Shown piece by piece: positions 31,817 to 43,944 of a stretch of 64,000 nucleotides of DNA (its first letter is position 1; each line of letters opens with the position of its first letter). The notes beneath the pieces are model-generated. The model was not told the origin of the DNA and did no database searches. It worked only from the letters and a program-made list of their open reading frames with translations. The DNA lies in NCBI GenBank assembly GCA_009363875.1, contig CM018694.1, positions 30,265,415 through 30,329,414 of the forward strand, in the 5' to 3' direction. The position numbers were made by a program, and so were the translations under genes. This DNA is from Mikania micrantha (taxonomy: Eukaryota; Streptophyta; Magnoliopsida; Asterales; Asteraceae).

Positions 31817-34800
31817 TGTAACATTTGTGCATTTAGTCATGATAGTTGTAAACAGTGTTAGAACAGTGTCTGGTCAGGTTCAGTTCAATCAATGTGATTC
31901 AGTATGTTCATAATGTGTGCTTGTGTGTTACAGGATCTTAATAGTCAGAAAAACATGTATGTATTATTATTTACAGTCGATTTCACTAGGCAAGAACAGT
32001 AACTTGTTATATCGAAACAGTGGTGGGCAGCGAGAGTGAGCCCTATATATATACTGCGTTCGGTGTAACAGGTTAGTGTTAGTGCGTAGTGTCGAGACGA
32101 ATATTATAACAATTAAGTAATTCAACAAAGATCGTAATCTGTAAGCGAGACTGAGTATAGTTATGGGTGACGATCCATAATAGTACGAATGTTGAACTTA
32201 TAATTACGATTAAACGACTTTAAATAATTAAAACGATCGGAAAACGTACGCGATTGCGGGTATACACGTAATTGTGAATGTTTAACGGTCCGGCAAAACA
32301 CGAAGAGTAAAATAATTGGAATAATTATTTTTTATATTTTACAATTTTGAAACTCATCATTTTATTGAGTTTAATATCTATTTTACTTTAAAAACCGCGT
32401 AAAATACGCGTTACGTTTCGGAAACGCGAACCGAGCAACCGAAACGAACCCGGATACTACCGGACTATAAAAGCCTTGAACAAGGCTTAAAACCTCATTT
32501 AATTCCTCAACAACCCTTTCTCTCACTACAAAACCGTTTACCCCTTTCTCTCTCTAGAAAACCCACTTTAAACGCTCGTATCTCGCTCGTTTCTCAACGG
32601 ATTTTGGTGATTCTCGAACCCACGCGAAGCTCTCGACATTCTCTACAAGATTGTACAAGAAAATAGCAGAATTATCCAGCCAAAAACGAGGTATGCTCGG
32701 TTGAAAATCTGGAAAAAGAGGGTTTTCATGTTCATGTTTGTGTTTGTGATCAAACCCGACGAACCACCGGTTATATCATCACCATTCTGTTTTCGCACCA
32801 TTAGAGACCCTCTCTGAGGTTGTATACACTTAGATCAAGGCCTAGAACCAAGTTTTAGACAATGAAGACGATTGCAGGTGACAGGTTCGTTGGATGGGAT
32901 TACGGGCGAACCTTCCTCAGTAGTGGCGAACCTTGTGAGGGTTTTCCCGAACCCTATTGGTTCGTGACTCTTTAGCCGAACCTTTGGGGGGACCTCCCGA
33001 ACCAAGGAACGAACCTTGAAGGCCCTGCGAACCTGCATAACTCATTAAGCAGCTCACGAACCTTTGTACAACAGCGAACCCTAGGCGAACCCATGCATGC
33101 CGAACCTTCTACTGCCGAACCTTTGCATGGTTCGTGGAGCATGTAGGCGAACCAACTTAGCCGAACCCTTAGCTATGCAGCGAACCCTTGGACAGGAACA
33201 TTAGCCGAACCCTCATGCATGCCGAACGAACCTTGTCTAGTTCGCCAAGCACTTAGACGAACCTTGATTAGATGAAAGACTGTCGAACCTCAGGGCTGTC
33301 AAGGCCGAACCCTGGCGAACCTACATGTGGCCTCCCTGTTCACGAACCTTTGATCATTGGCGAACCTTAGGCAAGAACCATAGAAGGTTCGCTGCCCAAG
33401 TTAGCAACTCACACACCTTTCGGCCCAATACAACTCTATGTGGCCCAATTCCATTAGCAACTTGATCCATGGTTTAAACAAAGCCCAATTGTGTTATAAT
33501 GACTCATGTTGATCTCTAATTGGCCCAATATCGCTTAGAACCTTACATGGCCCATATACATGTGGTTGGACCAACATCACATCCCCTTGGCCCAACACCA
33601 TATTCAATCGGCCCATCGTGAACCTAAGTAGCCCATAGACTTGGTTGAAGGACCATTGTGGTTACATAGGTTCAAAGACCAATATTGAACATAAATTTGA
33701 TGATTGTGAATTGATCAATTGGGGTTTAAGTTGTGACTTAACCTAATCATGGGATCAAATCACAATCTCAAGGACATAAACAATGGGAACATATTTTCAT
33801 AAGTCATGTTAACAAATGGTTTATCAAACACTTAAACATATGTGGCACACAAACAAGTTATCATACAAAAGAACATTTCACAAGTTTCTTGAACCCATGA
33901 TCAATCAAGTAATCAAGAATTAACCAAGTTCATGAGAACACAAGTCAATCAATGAATCAAAGTCTATACAATTATAAATCTTATATCTTATGTATGATTA
34001 CAATGATATAGGAACAAGTTAGAAGTCCTGTTTGCTACTTGCTAACTGTTTTAGTTCAGAGTCTACTGCAGACAGGTGAGAACTTTAGCCCCTCTTTTAC
34101 TGTTTTATAACTGTTTTGGGGTGGAACACGTGATCAAAACCGCTATTTCAATCTTGTTTCATGGCACAGTTTATGTGTATTCATAAGCATTACAAGTTTA
34201 TCTTATGAATCCAAGGGATTCTTCAACTGTTTAAGGAACTGTCAACTGTTTTAAAGGAAATTATTCCCTGTTAAACTTTTATTAATAAAAAGGATTTATA
34301 AATTGTTTCTTTGAAAGGTTTTATAATAGTTTCATTCAAATGTTCTTTTAAAGGTTAAATGTTTTTATATAAATGGTTTCATAAACTCTTCTTTTGTTAT
34401 AAACCTTGTTGTTACACAAGGTCATCACATCATGGTATTCAAAACAAGTGGTTCACAATATGGTACTCAAATTCATTGGTTCAAAACATGGTATTCAAGT
34501 CAAGTTGTTCACATCATGGTATTCAAATCAAGAGATTCATTTCATGTTACATAAACAAAGGATTCAACTCGTGGAGTTAAATCCAGGTTTTCAATAAGAC
34601 ATTAACACATCCGGTTAAAGTAAGATTCATAAACATGGTGTCCATTGTTGTAAACAAACTTATAAACCCATCAAGTATCATATTCATTAGCGTTAGTACT
34701 GGGTGATCACAACAAGGGAAAGCGGACACATTGTTTCTTATCCAGGATGGAGTTAGCTTTTAAATTTGTTTTAAAAGCTAACTGCAGGTCTGGTGTCATT

Positions 34801-35457
34801 GTTTTCTTATCCAGGATGGAGTTGGCTTTTAAATTTGCTTTTAAAAGCCAACTGCAGGTCTGGTGTCATATGGTTATCAAAACTGCTGACGTATTATCTA
34901 ACTCCAAACGTGGTTTGGGACTTGATATTATTGGCTTTCGTGCGAACAGTGATTGGACTGTTTACACTCATTTTTCTTACTTGATGTTAGTTTGGGTTGC
35001 AGCTCATCCGTGTGAATCTTATGATGCTTTAACTTACCTATGTCTTATATCATATAACTCATGTTTACAAATGTTTAAACCTATTGTTCTCACCAACTAC
35101 GTCTGTAGTTGACAGTTACTTTTCACGTGTTTCAGGTAATCAGGTTTAAGACATTCTCAGGGACAACTAAGGAGACCATTCTAAGATAGAACAAGATGAA
35201 GAAACATGCTAGGATGGAATAGAAACTCACTAAATCCTAATTGTTTGATTGTCTTGTTTGAAGTCTTCTTTTGTAACTATATTTTGGGTCTATAGTTGTC
35301 TTTATTTTGGTAGATAGTTGTCTGTAACTAAACAATTGTCTTAACATTATGAAACATAGTAATCCATTGTGGTTGTTCTTATTCAATACTTGTGCATGAA
35401 TCAACTGTTCATACGTCACCGCGCCGTGGATTCCGCACGCGGCGCAGGGGTGTGACA
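31817..35457 (+). repeat. 3' LTR of element B
   Basis: 3641 bp, offset exactly 10008 from the 5' LTR with no indel. It carries the same sub-blocks as the 5' LTR. Confidence 0.97.
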
Positions 35458-35462
35458 CATCA
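35458..35462 (+). repeat. Target-site duplication of element B (right)
   Basis: CATCA; the C frame resumes after it. Confidence 0.95.
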
Positions 35463-38400
35463 AGCCAGCAATTGTCGTAGCAACCCAACCCCACGTGCTT
35501 GCTATGGATGTGGAAGCCCCGAACACATGCTCAATACTTGTCCAAAAAGGCCACAAGGATCTGGATCTGCCAACCAACCACCTCGGGGAAGAGCTTTCGT
35601 CATGGGAGCTCAGGAAGCCCGTGAAGACAACAATGTTGTCACTGGTACGTTCCTTGTAAACAATCATTTTGCATCTATTTTATTTGATACGGGTGCGGAT
35701 AAAAGTTTCATATCAACTAAGTTTGAGCATGTAGTAGACCAAAAATCTACCCCTTTAACTGAAATTTACACCATAGAATTAGCCAACGGGAAACTATTAA
35801 CTGCACGTAAGATCCTCAAAGGTTGTGTCCTTAATTATGACAACCACTCGTTCTACCTAGACCTCATCCCCATCCAACTTGGAAGCTTCGATGTAGTCAT
35901 TGGAATGGACTGGTTGTCCAAACATCAAGCTGAAATCCAATGTCACCTTAAAATAGTTCGGGTTCCACTACCGAACGGCGAAACACTAGAAATTCAAGGG
36001 GAAATAGCAAGTGGAAAGCTACACCTCATTTCCGCCATGAAGGCACGCAAGTACCTAAAGAAGGAATGTCAAGCCTTCCTTGCCCATGTCAAAGTCAAGA
36101 ACCAAGAAGAAAAGAAGATCGAAGATATACCGATAGTCCGAGACTTTTCCGAAGTATTCCCCGATGATCTACCTGGATTACCACCCGTTCGACAAGTGGA
36201 ATTTCGTATCGACCTGTTTCCAGGGGCGGCACCTATAGCAAAAACACCCTACCATCTCGCACCATCCGAGATGCAAGAGTTATCAAGTCAACTACAAGAA
36301 CTCTTGGATCGAGGATTTATTCGACCAAGCTTTTCACCATGGGGAGCACCCATTCTTTTTGTCAAAAAGAAGGATGGAACTTTTCGAATGTGCATCGACT
36401 ATAGGGAGCTCAACAAAGTAACATTCAAAAACCGTTATCCTCTTCCTCGAATTGATGATTTGTTCGACCAATTACAAGGATCTAGACACTTCTCGAAAAT
36501 AGATCTTCGGTCGGGTTATCACCAACTAAGGATTCAAGAAGACGACATCCCAAAAACCGCATTCCGAACAAGATACGGGCACTACGAATTCCTAGTAATG
36601 CCTTTTGGACTCACCAATGCCCCTGCGGTATTTATGGACCTAATGAACCGAGTGTGCAAGCCTTACCTTGATAAGTTTGTGATCGTATTCATCGACGATA
36701 TCCTTATATACTCACAAAATGAGGAAGATCATAAGCAACACCTAAAGCTAGTACTCCAACTCTTGGCAAAGGAGAAACTATATGCCAAGTTTTCCAAATG
36801 CGAGTTCTGGTTAAAGGAGGTTCACTTCCTTGGTCATGTGGTTAATGATCAGGGTATTCAAGTAGACCCAAGCAAGATTGAGGCGGTGAAGAAATGGGAA
36901 GCACCAACAACCCTGACAGAAATACGACAATTCTTAGGGTTGGCTGGATACTATCGTAGATTCATAGAAAACTTTTCCAAAATAGCCAAACCTTTAACCA
37001 TTCTCACCCAAAAAGAACAAAAGTACAATTGGGGAAATGAGCAGGAAGAAGCCTTCCAATTGCTGAAACACAAGTTGTGCCATGCCCCGATCCTATCACT
37101 CCCCGACGGCACTGATAACTTTGTCGTATACTGTGTTGCATCGCACCAAGGTCTCGGTTGCGTGTTGATGCAAAAAGACAAAGTTATTGCATATGCATCC
37201 CGACAACTCAAAGTGCATGAAAAGAACTACACCACTCATGACTTGGAGTTGGGAGCCGTTATCTTTGCTTTAAAAATATGGAGACACTACCTCTACGGTA
37301 CCAAGTGTATTATATACACCGATCACAAAAGCCTCCAACACATCCTTGATCAAAAAATGTTGAATATGCGTCAAAGAAGATGGGTTGAATTACTCAACGA
37401 CTACGATTGTGACATACGCTACCATCCCGGTAAAGCAAACGTGGTGGCTGATGCACTAAGTAGAAAAGAGAGGATCAAACCCGTTCGCGTACGCGCCTTG
37501 GGTATGACAATACAAACCTCTCTCAAAACCCAAATTCTTGAAGCACAAAAGGAAGCTCTAAAGGCAAAGGAACTCAAAGAAGAACTACTATGCAGGGCGG
37601 AGAAGATACTAGAACTAAAGGAAGATGATGTGTTGTATTTCCAAGAAAGAATGTGGGTTCCCGAGCTGAACAACATCCGAGAGCTCATTTTTCATGAAGC
37701 CCACAAATCCAAATACTCCATTCATCCGGGCGCCGACAAAATGTATAAAGATCTCAAGGAATACTATTGGTGGCCCGGAATGAAGAAAGACATCGCTCTA
37801 TATTTCGGAAAGTGCCTAACCTATTCTAAGGTTAAGGCCGAACACCAAAAACCATCAGGTATGCTCCAACAACCCGAAATCCCACAATGGAAATGGGAGC
37901 AAATTTCCATGGATTTCATCACCAAACTACCACGTACCTCTAGCGGTTATGATTCTATATGGGTCATCGTCGATCGATTGACAAAGTCTGCTCACTTCTT
38001 GCCCATTAGAGAAGATTTTAAGATGGAGAAGCTTGCTAAACTATACATCACCGAAATCATCACTAGGCACGGGGTGCCCATGTCAATCATCTCCGACAGA
38101 GATAGCCGATTTACCTCCCGATTCTGGAAATCTATGCAAAAGGCACTCGGAACTCGTCTCGACCTTAGCACCGAGTATCATCCACAAAACCGATGGGCAG
38201 ACCGAAAGAACAATCCAAACCTTGGAAGATATGCTTAGGTGTTGTGTGGTAGATTTTGGTGGAAGTTGGGATAACCATCTCCCACTAATTGAATTCTCGT
38301 ATAACAACAGTTACCACACAAGCATCAAGTGTGCACCATTTGAAGCCTTATACGGACGAAAATGTCGATCTCCCGTATGTTGGGCAGAAATCGGGGAAAG

Positions 38401-38977
38401 TCAAATAACTGGTCCTGAAATCATTCAAGAAACAACGGATAAAATTGCACAAATCAAGGACCGAATCAAAGCCGCTAGGGATCGTCAGAAAAGCTACGCC
38501 GACAACCGAAGAAAACCATTGGAATTTGCAATTGGCGATAAGGTAATGCTAAAAGTATCTCCATGGAAGGGTGTTGTGCGATTCGGTAAGAAGGGCAAGC
38601 TAGCTCCAAGATACGTTGGACCTTTTGAAATTCTCGATAGAATTGGTCCTGTAGCCTACAAGCTCCAACTACCACAAGAACTCGGTGGAGTTCATGATAC
38701 GTTCCATGTGTCCAATCTAAAGAAATGCCTATCAGACGAGACATTGATAATCCCATTGGATGAGGTTCAACTCGACGACAAACTCCACTTCATCGAAGAA
38801 CCAATTGAGATTATGGATCGAGATGTGAAGACGTTGAAGCGAAGCCGCATTCCAATCATCAAAATTAGATGGAACTCTAAGCGAGGACCTGAATTCACCT
38901 GGGAAAGAGAGGATCATATGAAGAAAAAGTATCCTCAGCTATTCACAAACAACTCTACCCTGGTAAATAAAGATTGA
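35463..38977 (+). pseudogene. Element C: end of Gag and Pol, with frameshift and lost catalytic residues
   Basis: It continues the C gag frame from 21808. It completes the first zinc knuckle and adds a second ('CYGCGSPEH'), then protease (DTGA near 35686), RT ('FIDDILIYS' near 36693), RNase H, integrase and a chromodomain-like tail ('RIPIIKIRW...FTWERED'). Defects: RNase H 'YCDAS' has become 'YCVAS' (GTT at 37135-37137); the integrase zinc finger has Tyr for its third ligand Cys (TAT at 37822-37824); and an extra A in the run 38186-38189 shifts the frame after 'YHPQ', so the rest reads in another frame to 38977. The upstream frame appears open back to 35392 only because it runs through the end of the B LTR. 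Confidence 0.93.
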
Positions 38978-39000
38978 ATTTCGGGACGAAATTCTTTTAA

Positions 39001-39011
39001 CCGGGGGAGAC
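39001..39011 (+). promoter_or_regulatory. Polypurine tract of element C
   Basis: CCGGGGGAGAC directly before the 3' LTR, after 'tttcgggacgaaattc'. Confidence 0.8.
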
Positions 39012-41927
39012 TGTAACATCCGTGAAAAATCCAGGTAAAATCCATATTAAGATCTTAATTATTTAGTCCTTAACGAACAAAAACCAAGTTAATATGTATG
39101 TTGAGTCGATGGTATTTAAACAACTAAGAAAAAACATGATCAGTCATGGGTTTTCAGATGTAGTAACGCGTATAAAGAAATAATCAAGGAATAACGATAA
39201 TCACAGTACGCGAAAACCCTGAAATTATGAAATCTTGAAAATATTAAGAATTATAATAATTTAGTAAAATGTGGATATAATTAACTATTTTAAAAGTGTT
39301 CCAATTAATAAAAATTAATAAATTTAAAGGAGGTATAGAATGAGTACAGATTTATAACTATTTTAATACTTAAATAAATATTTAGATAATTATAAAATAA
39401 TCAAAAAGTTTCTAATAATTTAAAATAAGCATTTAAATAATTATAAGATGTTCTTTTAAATAATTATGAATTTATAAACATTTTTAGAAATTTTATAAAT
39501 TTTAGAAATATTTTGGTATTAAAATAGTGGGACCGAACCATGGACTAACCGGACCAAACCATAGCTAAAGCCATGGCCGAGACATGCCCGAACCAAGACC
39601 GGACCAAGCCCAAGCCAAGTTCTCGGCGATACCATCGGCAATTCCAGCTCGCGACTAAGCAGCTCTCGGCAGCCATCTCGGCAACATGCTCGGCCACTTC
39701 AGCTCGCGACCAGGCCATTTCCGGACACCATTCTCGGCAACTTGCCCGAGAACATGCAGATCGCGACCAACACCCAGCGCCCCACCATCTCGGCACCTTA
39801 CCCGGGAGTTGGCAGATCGCGACCAAGGCCCGCGCCCCACTCTCTCGGCGCACTGCTCGGCAACAGCCAGCTCGTGACCAACCAAGTTCTCGGCCACCTT
39901 CTCGGCAACCCTTCGGCTCGCGACCAGGCTGTTCTCGGCAAATCTCCTCGGCGACCAGCACCATCCTCGGCAACCCTTCCCGATGGCTTCCGACCAGCCC
40001 ATTCAAGTTTTGAAAATTACATTTTCAGCCCCTAAACTTTATAAACTCCTATTTTATGCCCAAATCTTTATTTTATAAATATTATTACCCATTTTTATTT
40101 ATAAAAATTGAAAGAACTCTTTCCCTAATTAGAAATTAAATCAAAAATCTTAATTAAACATAATCATTTAACTTTATAACCTACTAACCCTCTCCTCCCC
40201 TCTCCTTGGCCGTCCAAGACCACCCCAAGGCCACCCCCATTCCATTTTTCAACTATAAATACCAAGCTTCATCCTTCCTAAATCCTTTGCACCAAATCCA
40301 TTCTTCTTTGGATTTCTAATTCTATCTCCCTAATCCACCTCTCTTGGGATCTTTCTAAGATTTCCAAGGTAATAAACACTTAAACTAAATGCTCTTCATC
40401 TTTATGCTTCATTTTCTTCTTCTAATCCTCTAATTCTAAGTTGTTACCATGCTTGATAACACAAAGGTTTGTGTGTTGTGAGGTTTCCTAATAACTTGTT
40501 TTATGACAAGTAACCTATGATCAACCCATACACAAACATACTTTCAAGTTATGGATTCTTGCAATATTGATAACAAAAAGGTTTGTGTGTTTGTTCTTTA
40601 CCAAACATCCAAACATACCTTCAATATTTGCCTTATTATTTTGAATGTTGATAACACAAAGGTTTTGTATAATTATGGGTCTTTAACCTAAGATCAACAA
40701 CTATACAAAACATACTTTCAACATTTGCCTTACTTATATATGTGTAGTGCCTTTAAATGACCAAAACCCATGCACACATATACTTATATGTATTCAATCA
40801 CATCACTTAAAGGTTAGTAATATATTTTGGGTTAACTTTAAACCCTTATTCACTAATATCACTTCAAAGTAACGCACTTAATTAATCATTACTCCTAAAA
40901 CTAAAACCTTGATTATACGCATTACAAACTTTATTATTATTAAACCATCCGTGGTGTCATTATCATTAAACCATCAGTGGTTTCATTCGTAATTTGGTAC
41001 GACTCAAAATAAAGAGTCGATTAAAATGCCAAATTAAAAAGCGAACTGTGTTATGGCTTAGTATCATTATTAAGTTGGAAGATGACAAGTTCGAGTAACG
41101 TATTATCATTTCTTTTATGACTTAAGGAAAGTCATTACTTTGCAATAACCCCAATCTATTAATCGGGTTAACGCATCTCTTATATATATACTAAATATTA
41201 AATCCATCGTAAAACTCAACAAATGTATACTTTCCTTATTTTAGGGGTTTGAAGTTTGTGACAAGGAGCAAGATCTTAATATTATCTATCTTCTAGCATC
41301 CTACTACTAGTGAGTTTCATAGCCCCTCTTTCACTTAATACTTTGGGGTGGAATACATGCTAGATACTTACATCCATATGTGTTTAATTAAAATAGGCAT
41401 TTTAGGGATTACTTGAGTATACGTGTTACTATCGTTTAAACTTCTTTAATATTCATGATGTACATTAATAATATTTTGAGTGAAGTATACGTTTGACATC
41501 GTTTAAACTCATAATCATAAAATGCATGCTTTATTGTTAAACATTATGGGATTTATGTTACTATAAACTCCATTTTTTTGTAATCATGCTTTATCGAGTC
41601 ATAAACCTATGGACTCACCAACTATTTTTAGTTGATACTTGAGCATGTATTTCAGGAAATTAGCTACATGGATTATATTACAACAAGAAGATTTTGAAGA
41701 TATTGTTTAATTTAAATTAGACTATATGGAGAAATCTTATATTGTTGTATCATTTTGAATCATATCATTTTGTAAAACTATTATCGATATGTTATTTGAA
41801 TCTTTGTAAATCTCTTATGTATGTTATTTGGATTATGAATGCAATTTAGTAAGTTTCTTTATAAACAATGTATTTGTAATCCGATTTCGTCTCGCCCTCG
41901 TGATTCCGCTTTAGCGGGGGTGTGACA
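39012..41927 (+). repeat. 3' LTR of element C
   Basis: 2916 bp, TGTAACATCCG ... GGGGGTGTGACA. It is 50 bp shorter than the 5' LTR, with the missing part next to about 40188 (5' counterpart about 18049-18098). Confidence 0.92.
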
Positions 41928-41932
41928 TTTGT
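41928..41932 (+). repeat. Target-site duplication of element C (right)
   Basis: TTTGT. Confidence 0.85.
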
Positions 41933-43285
41933 GCAATTGATTATGTAAAATGCAAACATATTAGCTAAGATTTTTGTGATTTTACCCTTGTAAATCTAGG
42001 ATTCAAGAACGCCAATGTTGGCTATAAATCGTCTAATGGGTAAGGGCCAATTGTCATTACTTTTTTTAAATTTACATTTTCATCTAGAAAGGAATTTTCT
42101 TATATATTTGTTTATTTGTTTGTCTTTTTTGTTTAATAGATATGTCCTATTTGAAGTAGATAGGAAGCATGCAGGTGCGATGGGGTGATTCAGGTGAGAT
42201 CCAATCACTTTGGGCTTTGTTGATTTACTGTTCTTATATTTGGTTTTTTAAGTGTTTCAGTTGCCAGTACAACAAAAACTCTTTTCATATTATGTGATTT
42301 CATAGTAATTATTATTTATGGGGTGTTCTTACCACACTCTTTTTGTTTCACTTTTCATTTAGTTATGAAAAAACAAACAGGTTGCATAATGGGTCAAATG
42401 GATAAAACAATTGAGCGTGGTTTGTGCATTGAAGCTTTGCAAGTCTGTAGCAGTTAGCCAGTCAGCCTCGAGGGTAAAAAGCTTGCTTCATTTACTAGGA
42501 TAACATCAACAATGCAGGAAAGTAAATACAAGATGCATTTTATGTGGGCTTCCATTGATGTTGAAACTAGAATGCCTATATATTCCTTCATTTTTCAATG
42601 AAATCAATCATTCAACAAGGATAAAGCATACTTTTTTTTCTGTTGATAGGTTTTTTCACAACACAACGAGCTTTCATCATTGTTTCTAGAACACTTGATA
42701 TGAGCTCTAAGCCACACTTTTGTATCAAAAGCTGAAACAAGAAAAGGAGACCTTTCAGTGGATTCTCTTCCGGGCTGTGCTGAAAATGAGATCCTTCAAG
42801 CTGCTACTGTTGCTCTGACTGCGTTCTTTAGGTTTTTTTTCTTATGCATGAACTTAATTTGAGTACATGTACTTAAAGTTTGATATACCAAAGTGAATCA
42901 AATTGAAATTTGACTTAAAATATGTGTTTTGTAATTGTAATCGTATTGATTTTACATGTTAACGTTGATCATCATGAGAATGGGATTGAAGGCTACCGGA
43001 ATAACCAATGAATATAATTTTTTTATCTGAAACTTGTTCTTGTGCAAGTTAACATTCATATAATCATAGTTTGATTTATGGATTTCCTACAAATTTGTTC
43101 TTATGCTTGATTGTTGTGGTTTACTATATGGATAACCAGATTTTTTGTCACCAATTCTTCTTTTTTATTGGTGTATTTCTTTAAACTAATAAATGTGTTA
43201 TAATCCTCCCAAAATTTAGGTATCTAAGGGTTGCATATGAGATTTTGCATCTTTTATCTAACGGTTGCATGTGATTCAAATGTTA
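41933..43285. other. Probable host DNA between elements C and D
   Basis: Continuation of the host sequence interrupted at 16869. AT-rich, intron-like. A stretch at about 42660-42835 gives short protein-like pieces in two frames ending in 'TTTAG|GTTT', but there is no consistent exon. From 42417 on it is repeated at 52131 because of the assembly overlap. Confidence 0.45.
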
Positions 43286-43924
43286 TGTAGGACCTAGAAT
43301 GATCTCGAAAACAACACGAAATCAACAGAAATCTGCTCTACAGCCTCTTGAATAGTGCGGAATCCTATTCCAGGGTTTTCCAATCGAAACCGACAGCAAC
43401 CGTGGTGATCCGAAGGTTAAGAAAGAACGTTTGAGCGAAGATCGAACACCACGAGCTAAGAATCGAAGTTGGATAGCAAGAAAACGATCAAAAATCTAAG
43501 GGTTTGACACTTGAGTGCTTTTGGGACGAATGAGGGTTCTCGGAAGTTTTCATTGAAATGATTTTGAACTTGTATATATAGGCAGTTGACATTCGGCCGA
43601 ATGAGAGGCCAAAACAACTCATTCGGCGAATGACTCCTGTCGAATAGGTAATTCAGTCGAATGAGTCATTCGGCGAATGACTCATTCGCCGAATATATAC
43701 ATACTCTATTCTCATTCGCCGAATGACTTCATACTCTAGAGTCATTCGGCCGAATGAGCAATACTCATACTCAATTAAACAATAAACCAAATCACCCAAT
43801 CATATAATCAAATAATTAAAACATAAACATGATGAACAATATAAAAAGACAACTTCCATTAATATCTTGAATTTTACATGATGAGTATTACAAAATAGAA
43901 CTAGGGACATTACATGTATCTACA
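43286..43924 (-). repeat. 3' LTR of element D (Ty1/copia)
   Basis: 639 bp on the minus strand, beginning TGTAGATACATG at 43924 directly after a purine tract and ending GGTCCTACA at 43286 (TGTAG...CTACA ends). It holds the palindrome array (43765-43590) directly upstream of a TATA box (TATATATA, 43580-43573). The 5' LTR is beyond the right edge, so the ends are inferred from position and inverted termini. Confidence 0.75.
43590..43765 (-). repeat. ATTCGGCGAAT palindrome array in the D LTR
   Basis: About eight copies of CATTCGGCCGAATGAG, CATTCGGCGAATGAC and close variants, ending about 10 bases before the LTR TATA box. Confidence 0.9.
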
Positions 43925-43938
43925 AACTCCCCCTTGGA
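43925..43938 (-). promoter_or_regulatory. Polypurine tract of element D
   Basis: AAGGGGGAGTTTG-like sequence on the minus strand, between the stop of the third gene (43945) and the LTR. Confidence 0.7.
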
Positions 43939-43944
43939 CCTAGT

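Larger units (their letters stand above)
21809..35457 (+). mobile_element. Element B: young, complete Ty3/gypsy chromodomain retrotransposon
   Basis: 13,649 bp with two equal-length LTRs (3641 bp each), a 5-bp target duplication, primer site, long leader, one open gag-pol frame (27251-31783) and a purine tract next to the 3' LTR. Only five LTR differences were found by eye. Protease, RT, RNase H and integrase motifs are all intact. By lineage features it is Tekay-like, related to C but with a different LTR. It shares LTR sequence with family A. Confidence 0.97.
16875..41927 (+). mobile_element. Element C: Ty3/gypsy chromodomain (Tekay-like) retrotransposon, split by element B
   Basis: LTRs at 16875-19840 and 39012-41927, primer site at 19844, gag at 20784, pol at 35463-38977, purine tract at 39001. 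Without B and one copy of its target duplication, C is about 11.4 kb. The order protease, RT, RNase H, integrase and the C-terminal chromodomain-like tail are Ty3 features, and long LTRs with a tRNA-Met site fit the Tekay/Del lineage. A nonsense codon, a frameshift and two lost key residues make it non-autonomous now. Confidence 0.92.
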
